Shown: positions 25,573 through 32,864 of the stretch, piece by piece
Layout of the letters: each line of letters starts with the position of its first letter
Position numbering within the stretch: position 1 is the stretch's first letter
From: Caulobacteraceae bacterium
GTDB lineage: Bacteria > Pseudomonadota > Alphaproteobacteria > Caulobacterales > Aquidulcibacteraceae
Length of the DNA stretch: 64,000 nt
Assembly: GCA_016703335.1 (NCBI GenBank)
Contig: JADJCG010000015.1
Location: 62,001-126,000 of the forward strand
Reading direction: 5' to 3'
Position numbers and translations under genes: made by a program
The notes under the pieces: generated by a model
What the model was told of the DNA's origin: nothing
What the model saw: only the letters and a program-made list of their open reading frames with translations
Database searches by the model: none

Positions 25573-26568
25573 ATGCGCTCGGTGATATTGGCGGTCGCCC
25601 TGGTTCTGACCGCCTGCACAATGCCCGCCGCGCCCAACGCACCGGCCTGCGAAATATCCGCCCAGGACCGCGAGTGGATCAACGGCGCGCTTGATGCTTG
25701 GCGCTTTAGCGCAAACGAGATCACCGGTGTAAGGAACATGCGCTCCTTCGATGCGGTGTTCTTCGACGACGATTGCGTTCTCACCAGCCCCAACGCGTTC
25801 AGCGCCGCGACCGTAGCTGAGGTCACCTGGACCGCGACGCCGCACGCCGGCGAGATCATGCTCCCAGGTGGCCAGCCCATGCCGGCAGGTGTCACTTCAT
25901 TCGCAAGCGCAGATGGCGATCAGGCCTTCTTCGTTATGTCGACACCTAGCGTCTGGCGCGCGGCCGACGTGACCAACGACGCACTCGGCTTAGAGACGAT
26001 GATGATCGGCGTGCTGTTGCATGAAGGGTCGCACGTCGCCCAGCTCGACGCTTACGGCGCGCGCATTACCGCGATCGAAACCGCCAGCCATCTGCCGGGC
26101 GACGACATCAACGACGATATAGTCCAGAACCGTTTCGGCGAGAACGCGGCGTTTGCCGCCTCGGTGGATCGCGAAACTGAATTGCTCTTCCAAGTCGCTC
26201 ACACGCGTGATGATGCCGAAGCGCGGCGCCTCGCACGCGAAGCACGCGATCTGATGCGGACGCGCCAAGCGCGTTGGTACACCGGTGCCGATTCTTACCT
26301 TGTCGCGGCCGAGGATACATGGCTGACGCTCGAAGGCTCTGGTCAATGGGTCGCCTACCAATGGATCGTGCACCCCTCTGGCGGCGGCGCAGAGTCGGAC
26401 GCGGCCATGGCGAACTTCGCGCGCCGTGGCCGCTGGTGGTCACAGAAAGAGGGGATCGCGCTGGCGTTCGCGGTCGATCGGCTCGCCGGCTTCGATTGGA
26501 GGCGCCACGCATTCCGTGACGGCCAAATGACCTTGGTCGAAATGCTCGACGCGGCGCTAAGCTCTTAA
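25573..26568 (+). CDS. lipoprotein with HExxH motif, putative zinc metallopeptidase
   Basis: 331 residues. 'RSVILAVALVLTACTM' is a lipoprotein signal with lipobox 'LTAC'. His150-Glu151-Gly-Ser-His154 in 'GVLLHEGSHVAQ' is an HExxH zinc motif, and acidic 'SVDRETELLF' downstream could supply the third ligand. No named family is recognised. A membrane-bound periplasmic peptidase is the simplest reading, but activity is inferred only from the motif. ATG 25573 follows AGGGGG; an in-frame TTG six codons earlier lies inside that ribosome site. The stop overlaps the convergent MarR gene through TTAA. Confidence 0.7.
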   Translation: MRSVILAVALVLTACTMPAAPNAPACEISAQDREWINGALDAWRFSANEITGVRNMRSFDAVFFDDDCVLTSPNAFSAATVAEVTWTATPHAGEIMLPGGQPMPAGVTSFASADGDQAFFVMSTPSVWRAADVTNDALGLETMMIGVLLHEGSHVAQLDAYGARITAIETASHLPGDDINDDIVQNRFGENAAFAASVDRETELLFQVAHTRDDAEARRLAREARDLMRTRQARWYTGADSYLVAAEDTWLTLEGSGQWVAYQWIVHPSGGGAESDAAMANFARRGRWWSQKEGIALAFAVDRLAGFDWRRHAFRDGQMTLVEMLDAALSS

Positions 26569-27020
26569 GCTTCGATTATATCGCGCCCGCGCCGGCACAC
26601 ATCCGTCGCCGTTGCGATTTCGCTCGCTGTGAAGAGGTGGGCGTATTCGCCGGCCGCTCCCAGGAATTGCTTGCGCATGGAATCAAACCGCGTACGTCCG
26701 CGTTTTGTTACGCGCACCAGCTTCGACGTCTTGTGCTTCGGATTGTCGATGAACTCGACCAAGCCTTGCGCCTCAAGCGCGTTGACGATCGTCTGACAGT
26801 GCTGACGCGACACCGGCTTGGAGCGCGCCATGTCCGGCACGGTCTGCGGACCTTCCTTTATGAGCTGGCGCAGCGTGCCCCATTCGCCGCCGGCGGTCGC
26901 GAATCCGGCGAGCGCCTCGCTGATCGCCTCAATGCGGAAATAAAATTCGATCACTGCGACCGAGAGATCCAGAATGTCCTCGCCGGAGGCTTGCGACGGC
27001 TTTTTCACTTGACAACTCAC
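26565..27020 (-). CDS. MarR-family transcriptional regulator
   Basis: 151 residues with the winged-helix core: 'GTLRQLIKEGPQTVPDMARS' (helices 2-3), recognition helix 'VSRQHCQTIVNALEAQGLVE', and wing 'NPKHKTSKLVRVTKRGR'. MarR proteins act as dimers that usually repress their own gene and a divergent neighbour until a small ligand binds. The start is GTG 27020. It is divergent from a methyltransferase gene at 27063, and two inverted repeats in the short gap are its likely operators, so the methyltransferase is the likely target. Confidence 0.87.
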   Translation of the reverse strand: MSCQVKKPSQASGEDILDLSVAVIEFYFRIEAISEALAGFATAGGEWGTLRQLIKEGPQTVPDMARSKPVSRQHCQTIVNALEAQGLVEFIDNPKHKTSKLVRVTKRGRTRFDSMRKQFLGAAGEYAHLFTASEIATATDVCRRGRDIIEA

Positions 27021-27047
27021 TTGTCGTATTTGACAGCTAGGTTGTCA
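27011..27047. promoter_or_regulatory. tandem inverted repeats between marR-like gene and methyltransferase, probable operators
   Basis: GACAA-N5-TTGTC (27011-27025) and TGACA-N7-TGTCA (27031-27047) share the same half-site and lie 20 bases apart, about two helical turns. The first overlaps the regulator start codon and the second precedes the methyltransferase ribosome site. This is typical of an autoregulated MarR divergon. Confidence 0.5.
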
Positions 27048-27062
27048 TTCTGGGAGAGCGAC

Positions 27063-27725
27063 ATGCGCGCGTCAATGGCGGCCAATGACTCTGGCGAACG
27101 CTGCAAAGGCGTCAATTGCATGTGGGGCGACCCGAGCGGCTTTCTAGGGGGCGCTGCGCTCACTGCCATGGCGATAGCCGGCGGCGGCCAGAACAAGGCC
27201 GCGCTCGATCTCCTCGCGCCGCGTCTTGGCGATAGCGTCATCGAACTCGGCTGCGGCCCTGGCATGGGCGTCCGCGCTGCGTTGAAGCGGGTAGGTCGTG
27301 AAGGCTTCGTCGCCGGTATCGATCAGTCCGCCACCGCGGCACACTACGCCGCGCATGCTGTGCACGGCGCCTGCCTTGAAGGCCGCGCCGCCATTATGCG
27401 CGCTGAAACGGCTGACCTCCCGTTCCGCGATTCTATGTTTGATCGCGCGTTTGCGGTGAACAGCTTCCAATTTTGGGTCGGTCCAGCCCGTGCGCTCCGC
27501 GAAATCTCGCGCGTGCTCGCGCCGGGCGGCCGCCTGGTCATCACCCAACGCGCCGCCGGCCACGACAGCGGGACCAACTTCGCCGGCGCCGCGCGCGGCA
27601 TGGACCGCATCGGCCAAGCGACGGCGCTTCTGAAAGCGCAAGGCTGGCGCATCGTGGATGAACGCTGCGTGCAAGACGGCCGCCGCTTGCTCGCGGTAAG
27701 CGTGCTCGCCGAACGCCCGGCCTAA
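27063..27725 (+). CDS. SAM-dependent class I methyltransferase
   Basis: 220 residues. SAM-binding motif I is 'VIELGCGPGMGVRAAL', then acidic motif II 'FVAGIDQS', 'MRAETADLPFRDSMFDRAF' and post-motif 'VLAPGGRLVITQRA'. The layout is that of UbiE/Methyltransf_11 enzymes acting on small molecules. The substrate is unknown. ATG 27063 follows GGGAGAG; the frame is open far upstream only because it crosses the MarR gene. Divergent from, and probably controlled by, the MarR regulator. Confidence 0.87.
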   Translation: MRASMAANDSGERCKGVNCMWGDPSGFLGGAALTAMAIAGGGQNKAALDLLAPRLGDSVIELGCGPGMGVRAALKRVGREGFVAGIDQSATAAHYAAHAVHGACLEGRAAIMRAETADLPFRDSMFDRAFAVNSFQFWVGPARALREISRVLAPGGRLVITQRAAGHDSGTNFAGAARGMDRIGQATALLKAQGWRIVDERCVQDGRRLLAVSVLAERPA

Positions 27726-27728
27726 TTC

Positions 27729-28093
27729 GTGTTGATTGCGCTCGCTTGGCTGGCTCTGGCAATGGTCCATGCGCCACCAGCGTTAGCGACATTCTCAAGC
27801 GGTCTCCGCAAACGCATGTACGGCGTCGATGAATCCGGTCCGCTGGGTGTGATCTTGATTCACCGGGGTGCGCTGTTTCTAGCTGTCGCTTGCGTCAGCG
27901 TACTTGCGGCGTTCAACGCGGACGCGCGCATTGCCGCTATGCTGGTAATGTCGATCAGCGTGCTCGGCTTCTTGATGCTTACGCCATCGCCCGCGCGCCC
28001 AAACGTCTGCGCACGATCGCGATCATTGACGCTATTGCGCTGATCCCACTTGCGATCGTCGGCACGGACGTCTGGGCTAGACTGTCGGCTTAG
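27729..28093 (+). CDS. small membrane protein of unknown function, frameshifted
   Basis: GTG 27729 opens three bases after the methyltransferase stop. The first frame gives hydrophobic segments 'IALAWLALAMVHAPPALA', 'GALFLAVACVSVLAAF' and 'AAMLVMSISVLGFLML'. The next frame continues with 'YAIARAPKRLRTIAIIDAIA' and a last helix ending 'VGTDVWARLSA'. The switch is at the T pair 27979-27980, where one lost T would restore about 121 residues with four helices. No family is recognised. It may be co-transcribed with the methyltransferase. Its end overlaps the convergent transporter by 17 bases. Confidence 0.6.
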
Positions 28094-28555
28094 TGTTGTT
28101 CGCAGCGATCTGCGCGATGGCGATGCCGGACGCCATGACCACAAGCCCAACAGCACGCAACAGATCGATCGGCTTTTGCGGGGCGCCGAAAAGTCCAAAG
28201 TGATCGATTGCGGCTGATGAGATGATCTGCCCCGCGAGCACGAAATCACCGCGTTGCCGATGCCAAAGCGCGGGCCAACCCAAGTGATCGAAAGCAGATA
28301 GAACGCAAAGCCCGCGCCAGCGAGAAGCTGCGCGGGCTTTGTTTGCTGCAGCGATTCCCACGAAATGTTCGCGCCGCCGTTTAGAAGCGCAAACGCGAGC
28401 GTGAGCGCAAAGCCGCCGCCGGAAACGATGGCCGCCGCCATCCACGGGTTGTCGAGTGTGCGTCCAAGGCCGCCGGACAGCGCCGCCATGATCGGAATGA
28501 GAATGCCGCCGACCGTTGAGAGCGCGATGTAGAAGGCAAGCGTGGGCGCGTTCAT
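28077..28555 (-). CDS. DMT transporter of the YdcZ (DUF606) type, frameshifted
   Basis: The first part reads 'PTLAFYIALSTVGGILIPIM' then 'GGLGRTLDNPWMAAAIVSGG' and 'AFYLLSITWVGPRFGIGNAV'; the rest, 'FVLAGQIISSAAIDHFGLFG' and 'LLRAVGLVVMASGIAIA', is in the next frame. The switch is at the AAA run 28243-28245 (TTT on the coding strand), where one lost base restores about 160 residues with five helices. YdcZ proteins are half-size members of the drug/metabolite transporter superfamily and probably work as dimers. The start ATG overlaps the tautomerase stop by four bases. Confidence 0.75.
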
Positions 28556-28758
28556 CGCGGCGCTTTTGCGTTGCGCGCGGTGACTGTTTCGCCGCCGACA
28601 CCCCAATTGTCGGTCTCGACTTCCTCAATGACGACGAATGTCGTCGCCGGGTTCTTGTTCAGTACGCGTTGAAGCAACTCGGTCGCGCCTTTGATCAGTT
28701 CGGCTTTTTGCTCGGCTGTCGCGCCGGTCTTGGTGATCTTGATGTTCACGTAGGGCAT
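28552..28758 (-). CDS. 4-oxalocrotonate tautomerase family protein
   Basis: 68 residues, normal for the family. After removal of the initiator Met the catalytic Pro is at the N-terminus ('PYVNIKITKTG'), and 'TEQKAELIKG'-like 'AEQKAELIKGATELLQ' forms the first helix. These small hexameric enzymes interconvert enol and keto acids. The substrate is unknown. It is the penultimate gene of a minus-strand run (ABC ATPase, aldo-keto reductase, DUF2277, tautomerase, transporter) and its stop overlaps the transporter start. Confidence 0.87.
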   Translation of the reverse strand: MPYVNIKITKTGATAEQKAELIKGATELLQRVLNKNPATTFVVIEEVETDNWGVGGETVTARNAKAPR

Positions 28759-28759
28759 C

Positions 28760-29041
28760 TCACGCCTCCGCCGGTTTGCCGAAGCGTTCGGCGTTGCGCG
28801 CCTTAGCCTTCGCCGCTTCCGCTTCGCGATCTTTCGCGGGTGCGTTGGTTTCGAGCGAGGTCAAGAGCCGCTTTGCCGCGTCGAACACGTCATCAACCGC
28901 AGCGTTGAACGCGTCTTCGTTGGTCTTCGACGGTGTGTTGTAGCCCGAGAGCTTGCGCACGAACTGGAGCGACGCGTCGCGAATTTCTTTGTCCGTTGCC
29001 GGCGGATCAAAATTGAACAGCGTCTTGATGTTGCGGCGCAT
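28760..29041 (-). CDS. DUF2277 family protein
   Basis: 93 residues beginning 'RRNIKTLFNFDPPATDKEI', followed by 'ASLQFVRKLSGYNTPSK' and 'PAKDREAEAAKAKARNAERF', the full-length pattern of DUF2277. The family is small, soluble and uncharacterised; members usually have Cys at position 2 where this protein has Arg. It lies 12 bases downstream of the aldo-keto reductase and 1 base upstream of the tautomerase, within one operon. Confidence 0.85.
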   Translation of the reverse strand: MRRNIKTLFNFDPPATDKEIRDASLQFVRKLSGYNTPSKTNEDAFNAAVDDVFDAAKRLLTSLETNAPAKDREAEAAKAKARNAERFGKPAEA

Positions 29042-29053
29042 GATGTTTGGCTT

Positions 29054-30038
29054 TCAAACAAATCCAGCGACAGGGTGGGGTACGTAGGGCTCTTCCAAGC
29101 GCTTCACTTCGTCGGTGGTCAACGTGATGTCGATCGCGGCGATCGCATCGTCAAGCTGCTCAGGTTTCGTCGCGCCGACGATTGGCGCGGTGACTCCGGG
29201 CTTTGCGAAATGCCACGCCAGCGCGACTTGGCCCCGCGAGACGCCGCGCTCCGCCGCCACTTCGCCAACGCGCTCGATCACGGCGCGATCGGCTTCCACC
29301 GTCTTGCGGTAGAGATACGTACCGAATTTGTCGGTTTCGCTGCGCTCCGTCTTTTCATCCGGTCCACGGGCCAAACGCCCGCGCGCGAGTGGCGACCATG
29401 GGATGACGCCAATGCCCTGATCTCGGCAGAGGGGCAACATCTCGCGCTCTTCCTCGCGATAGAGCAGGTTCAGATGGTTCTGCATCGAGACGAACCGCGA
29501 CCAGCCATTCGCGCTCTGCAGCGCCAGCGCCTGCATGAATTGCCACGCCCACATGGAGGAAGCGCCGATGTAGCGCGCTTTGCCGCTCTTCACGACGTCA
29601 TGCAGCGCCTCAAGGTGTTTCCTCGATCGGCGTCTCCGGATCGAGGCGGTGGATCTGGTAGAGATCGACATAGTCGGTGCCGAGCCGCTTCAAACTCAGA
29701 TCGATCTCGCCAAGAATGGCCTTGCGCGAAAGGCCTTTTCCGTTCGGATCGCCCGGCCGCATTTCGCCATGGACCTTCGTGGCGATCACGACCTCGTCGC
29801 GCTTGGCGTATTTCTTCACCGCGCGGCCAAGAAATTCTTCGCTGGTGCCGAACGAATAGACGTTGGCCGTGTCGTAGAAATTGATCCCGGCTTCGAACGC
29901 GCGCTTGTAAAACGGCTGCGAGGCTTCTTCGCTCAACGCCCAAGGATGCGCACCGCCAGCGCCGTTCGCGTACGCCATCGTGCCAAGGCAGATGCGCGAG
30001 ACTTTTAGGCCGGTCTTGCCGAGATTGACGTATTTCAT
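29054..30038 (-). CDS. aldo/keto reductase, frameshifted
   Basis: The N-terminal part from ATG 30038 has Asp and Tyr of the catalytic tetrad in 'NFYDTANVYSFGTSE', Lys in 'VVIATKVHG' and His in 'DLYQIHRLDPETPIEET'. The C-terminal part, from 'LEALHDVVKSGKARYIGAS' through 'GIGVIPWSPLARGRLA' and 'APIVGATKPEQLDDA', is in the next frame. One extra C near 29614 explains the break; the restored enzyme has about 327 residues. It would reduce aldehydes or ketones with NADPH. The start overlaps the stop of the ABC ATPase gene by four bases. Confidence 0.85.
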
Positions 30039-30980
30039 GCCGTCAGCTCCACGAACACATCTTCGAGGTCAGGCTCTTGGATCGAAAGATCTTTGATCGT
30101 GATCCCAGCCGCGCGCACGCGGTCGAGCATTTCTTCGACCGAGTGTTCGCTTGTCTTGTAGGTCAGCGCGAATGCGCCGGTATTCTTCATCGCGAATGTC
30201 ACGTCCTCAAAGCCCTTAAGCGGCGGCGTGACCGGCGATTGCGGTGTCACTACCAAGGTCTTCTGATCCAGCCGCGATATAAGTTTCGATGTCGGTTCGC
30301 ACGCGATGACATTGCCGTGGTTGATGATCGCGATCGTATCGCAAAGCTCCTGGGCTTCTTCGAGATAGTGCGTCGTCAGCACGATCGTCACGCCGCTTGC
30401 GTGCAGTGAGCGCACGTAATCCCAAAGCTGGCGACGCAACTCCACGTCCACGCCAGCCGTCGGTTCATCGAGCACCAAAACTGGCGGCCCGTGCACCATC
30501 GCTTTCGCGACAAGCAGTCGCCGCTTCATGCCGCCCGATAACGTCCGCGCATATGCGTCGCGCTTGTCCCAGAGACCCACAGCGCGGAGGATCTCCTCCG
30601 TGCGCCGTTCGCTCTTTGGCACGCCGTAATAGCCCGCCTGAATCTCCAACCGCTTCGCCGGGGGAGAAGAACGGGTCCATGTTCAATTCTTGCGGCACGA
30701 TGCCGATGGCGCCGCGCGCGTTCATCGGGTCGGCGTCGATGTCGTGACCCCAAATCGAAGCGGTCCCGCCGCTCTTCACGACGAGACCGCCCAGAATGTT
30801 GATTAAGGTGGATTTGCCGGCGCCGTTCGGACCGAGCAGGCCGAAGAACGAGCCGCGCGGAATGGCGAGATCGATCGCTTTCAGCGCATGGACGGCCGCG
30901 CCCTTGCCTTGGGCGCGGTAGGTTTTGTCGAGCCCGCGCGCCTCGATAGCGAACTCGGGCGGCGTCTGTGGTGTTGGCAT
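30035..30980 (-). CDS. ABC-2 type transporter ATP-binding protein, frameshifted
   Basis: Walker A 'GLLGPNGAGKST' and the Q-loop 'IGIVPQELNMDPFFSP' are in the first frame. Signature 'TLSGGMKRRLLVAKA', Walker B 'VLVLDEPTAGVD' and the His switch 'VLTTHYLEEAQ' are in the second. One extra base near 30650 separates them; the restored protein has about 314 residues and ends 'DLEDVFVELTA', typical of ATPases of ABC-2 exporters. No permease gene lies nearby, so the membrane partner is encoded elsewhere. It heads the operon with the aldo-keto reductase. Confidence 0.88.
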
Positions 30981-31072
30981 GGAATACCTGGGGTGGCCCG
31001 CATTGCGCGGGCGCGCGATGCGCTGTAGTTACGAGCGCGCTTCCGGCGCTTCAACCCAGGCCGCGACGAGAA

Positions 31073-31447
31073 ATGGCGAAACTTCACGACAATCCGAGAA
31101 CCGACGCTTCGACCCAAGGCGATCCTGACGCGGTCCCAGCGCCGGAAGTCATCGAAGTGACGTCGCGCCGCGTGAAGTGCGACGGCGGCGGCGGCGCACT
31201 CGGGCACCCGGTCGTCTATTACGACATGGGCGAAGAGAGCTTCGTGGAATGCGGCTATTGCGACCGCCGCTTCGTCCTCGCGCACGGCGCGGGCGACGAT
31301 CACTGGACGGCGGAGAGCCTCCCCGCACCGAATCGGTCGGTGGCGGGGCGGCGTGGGCGGGGGTCCTGGTCAGCTGGCTGGCGGCAGTCGGCGATGCTAC
31401 GTGCGGGCGGCGGCCGCTCGGTCGTTCGCACGTGCCGCGGGCCGTGA
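31073..31447 (+). CDS. small zinc-finger domain protein (NDUFS6-like), stop codon probably lost
   Basis: The first 76 residues are a well-known alphaproteobacterial small protein: 'VIEVTSRRVKCDGGGGALGH' then 'ESFVECGYCDRRFVLAHG', with Cys and His ligands matching the zinc-ribbon of the NDUFS6 complex I subunit. Homologues end about where 'GAGDDH' occurs. Here CAC is followed by TGGA; deleting one G near 31305 gives TGA, so the extra 48 residues up to 31447 are probably artificial. ATG 31073 is preceded by a purine-rich stretch. Role unknown, possibly linked to complex I. Confidence 0.72.
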   Translation: MAKLHDNPRTDASTQGDPDAVPAPEVIEVTSRRVKCDGGGGALGHPVVYYDMGEESFVECGYCDRRFVLAHGAGDDHWTAESLPAPNRSVAGRRGRGSWSAGWRQSAMLRAGGGRSVVRTCRGP

Positions 31448-31527
31448 CGCTGATGGTGCCCGCGGCGATTTTCGGTGTGTTTACGATCTGGGCGATTATG
31501 TCGTTCGCCGGCGCGCGCTGACGCGAC

Positions 31528-31894
31528 TTAGTGCATCGCGCCGACGACGATCTCGATCTTGTTGCCGTCCGGATCGAGCACGATGGCGCCGTAATAGTCC
31601 GGGCCGATATCGAGATGCAGACCGCCGCGCACTGTCGTCGCGCCGTGCTCAAGCGCGGCCAGATAAGCTTCGTTCCTTCTCTGACGTCGCGCGAAACGCG
31701 ATGTGTGCGCCTAAGCCCGCAATGCGATCGCCGTTGGTCGGATAGAGCCAGAACAAGCGCGTGCCATCGCGGCCGTATGCGAGCTCATTCTCTTTCGACC
31801 ACGTTTTGGAATGGCCGAGCGGCGCGAACAGCGCGTCATAGAACTGCGCCGCCGCTTCAAGATCGCGCACGCCAAGTGAGAGATGGTCGAACAT
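31528..31894 (-). CDS. VOC (glyoxalase/bleomycin-resistance) family protein, frameshifted
   Basis: The N-terminal half 'FDHLSLGVRDLEAAAQFYDA' to 'RIAGLGAHIAF' is in the frame of ATG 31894, which has a GGAGG ribosome site. The second half, with 'GLHLDIGPDYYGAIVLDPDG' and 'KIEIVVGAMH', is in the next frame. One extra base near 31672 causes the break. The restored protein has about 121 residues and two beta-alpha-beta modules with metal-ligand positions His (N-terminal) and Glu (C-terminal). Substrate unknown. Confidence 0.8.
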
Positions 31895-32033
31895 AGAATC
31901 CTCCGAACCCGAATAGATTGGAGTGCTTCGCGGCTCACGCAACCATGCGTGAGAAAGAAAAGGTGGAAGTCCGAAAACAGCGAGGTGGGAATGTGGATCG
32001 TGCTATAACGCAATGACCGAGGAGAGATGCGCC

Positions 32034-32834
32034 ATGTCCGCAGAAAACGCCGCAACATTCCACAAGCTGCATGAACAACTTTTGATACTTCCTAATGCGT
32101 GGGACGCAGCCTCAGCGCGCATCGTGCAAGATGCCGGCGCCAAAGCGATCGCGACTTCGAGCGCCGCCGTCGCCTGGGCGCCGGGCTATGGAGACGGCCA
32201 TCACTTTCCGATCGCCAATCTCGTCGCCGTCGTTGAAGCCGTTGCGCGTGCGGTGACGATCCCGATCACTTGCGACGCCGAAGGCGGCTATTCGGATGAT
32301 CCGAAAGGGGCGGCCGAGAATGTGGCAAAGCTGATCGACGCTGGCGCTGTCGGCATCAATCTCGAAGACGGCAAGCAGCCGCACGAACTGCATTTGCGAA
32401 AGATCGAAGCCATTCGCGCGGCCGCCGAGAAGAAGGGCGTCAATCTCTTCATCAACGCGCGCACGGACGTGTTCTTGAAGGCGCTCGTTGAGCGCGAACA
32501 GGCGGTCGAAGAGACGCTGCGCCGCGCGGCGGCGATTGAGCGGGCGGGCGGCAGCGGTCTGTTCGTGCCTGGCATCGCACACGGCCCGCAAATCAGCGCC
32601 GTGGTCGAAGGCACGAAGCTGCCGCTCAATATCATGGCGCGCCCCGAAGCGCCGGACGCAACGCACTTGCGCGCGCTCGGCGTCCGCCGCCTGAGCGCCG
32701 CGACCGGTCTCTTCAACATCGCCATGGCCGCCGCCCGCGAAGCCGCGGAAGACTTCCTCCGTGACGGCGATTCCGACGCTCTCTGGCAACGCCGCGGCAG
32801 CCCGCCGGATTACAACAAGCTCTTTGCCGGGTGA
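32034..32834 (+). CDS. isocitrate lyase / PEP mutase family protein
   Basis: 266 residues of the PEP mutase/2-methylisocitrate lyase fold: 'LPNAWDAASARIVQDAG', Mg-binding 'PITCDAEGGYSDDP', 'AVGINLEDG' and 'NLFINARTDVFL'. The typical lyase loop KKCGH is absent, as in the carboxyvinyl-phosphonate mutase-like branch, so the precise C-C or C-P bond acted on is unknown. ATG 32034 follows GAGGAGAG. It is followed by polA 30 bases downstream. Confidence 0.88.
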   Translation: MSAENAATFHKLHEQLLILPNAWDAASARIVQDAGAKAIATSSAAVAWAPGYGDGHHFPIANLVAVVEAVARAVTIPITCDAEGGYSDDPKGAAENVAKLIDAGAVGINLEDGKQPHELHLRKIEAIRAAAEKKGVNLFINARTDVFLKALVEREQAVEETLRRAAAIERAGGSGLFVPGIAHGPQISAVVEGTKLPLNIMARPEAPDATHLRALGVRRLSAATGLFNIAMAAAREAAEDFLRDGDSDALWQRRGSPPDYNKLFAG

Positions 32835-32864
32835 CCTCATCGCGCGGAGCGCCTAGATAGGCGC

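Noticed and set aside
26637..27062. Upstream extension of the methyltransferase frame
   Set aside because: It crosses the MarR gene on the other strand; the ribosome site and family length place the start at 27063.
31309..31521. Small open frame ending in a hydrophobic helix after the zinc-finger gene
   Set aside because: The last 25 residues look membrane-like, but no start with a ribosome site is found and the upstream part is low-complexity; too weak to call.
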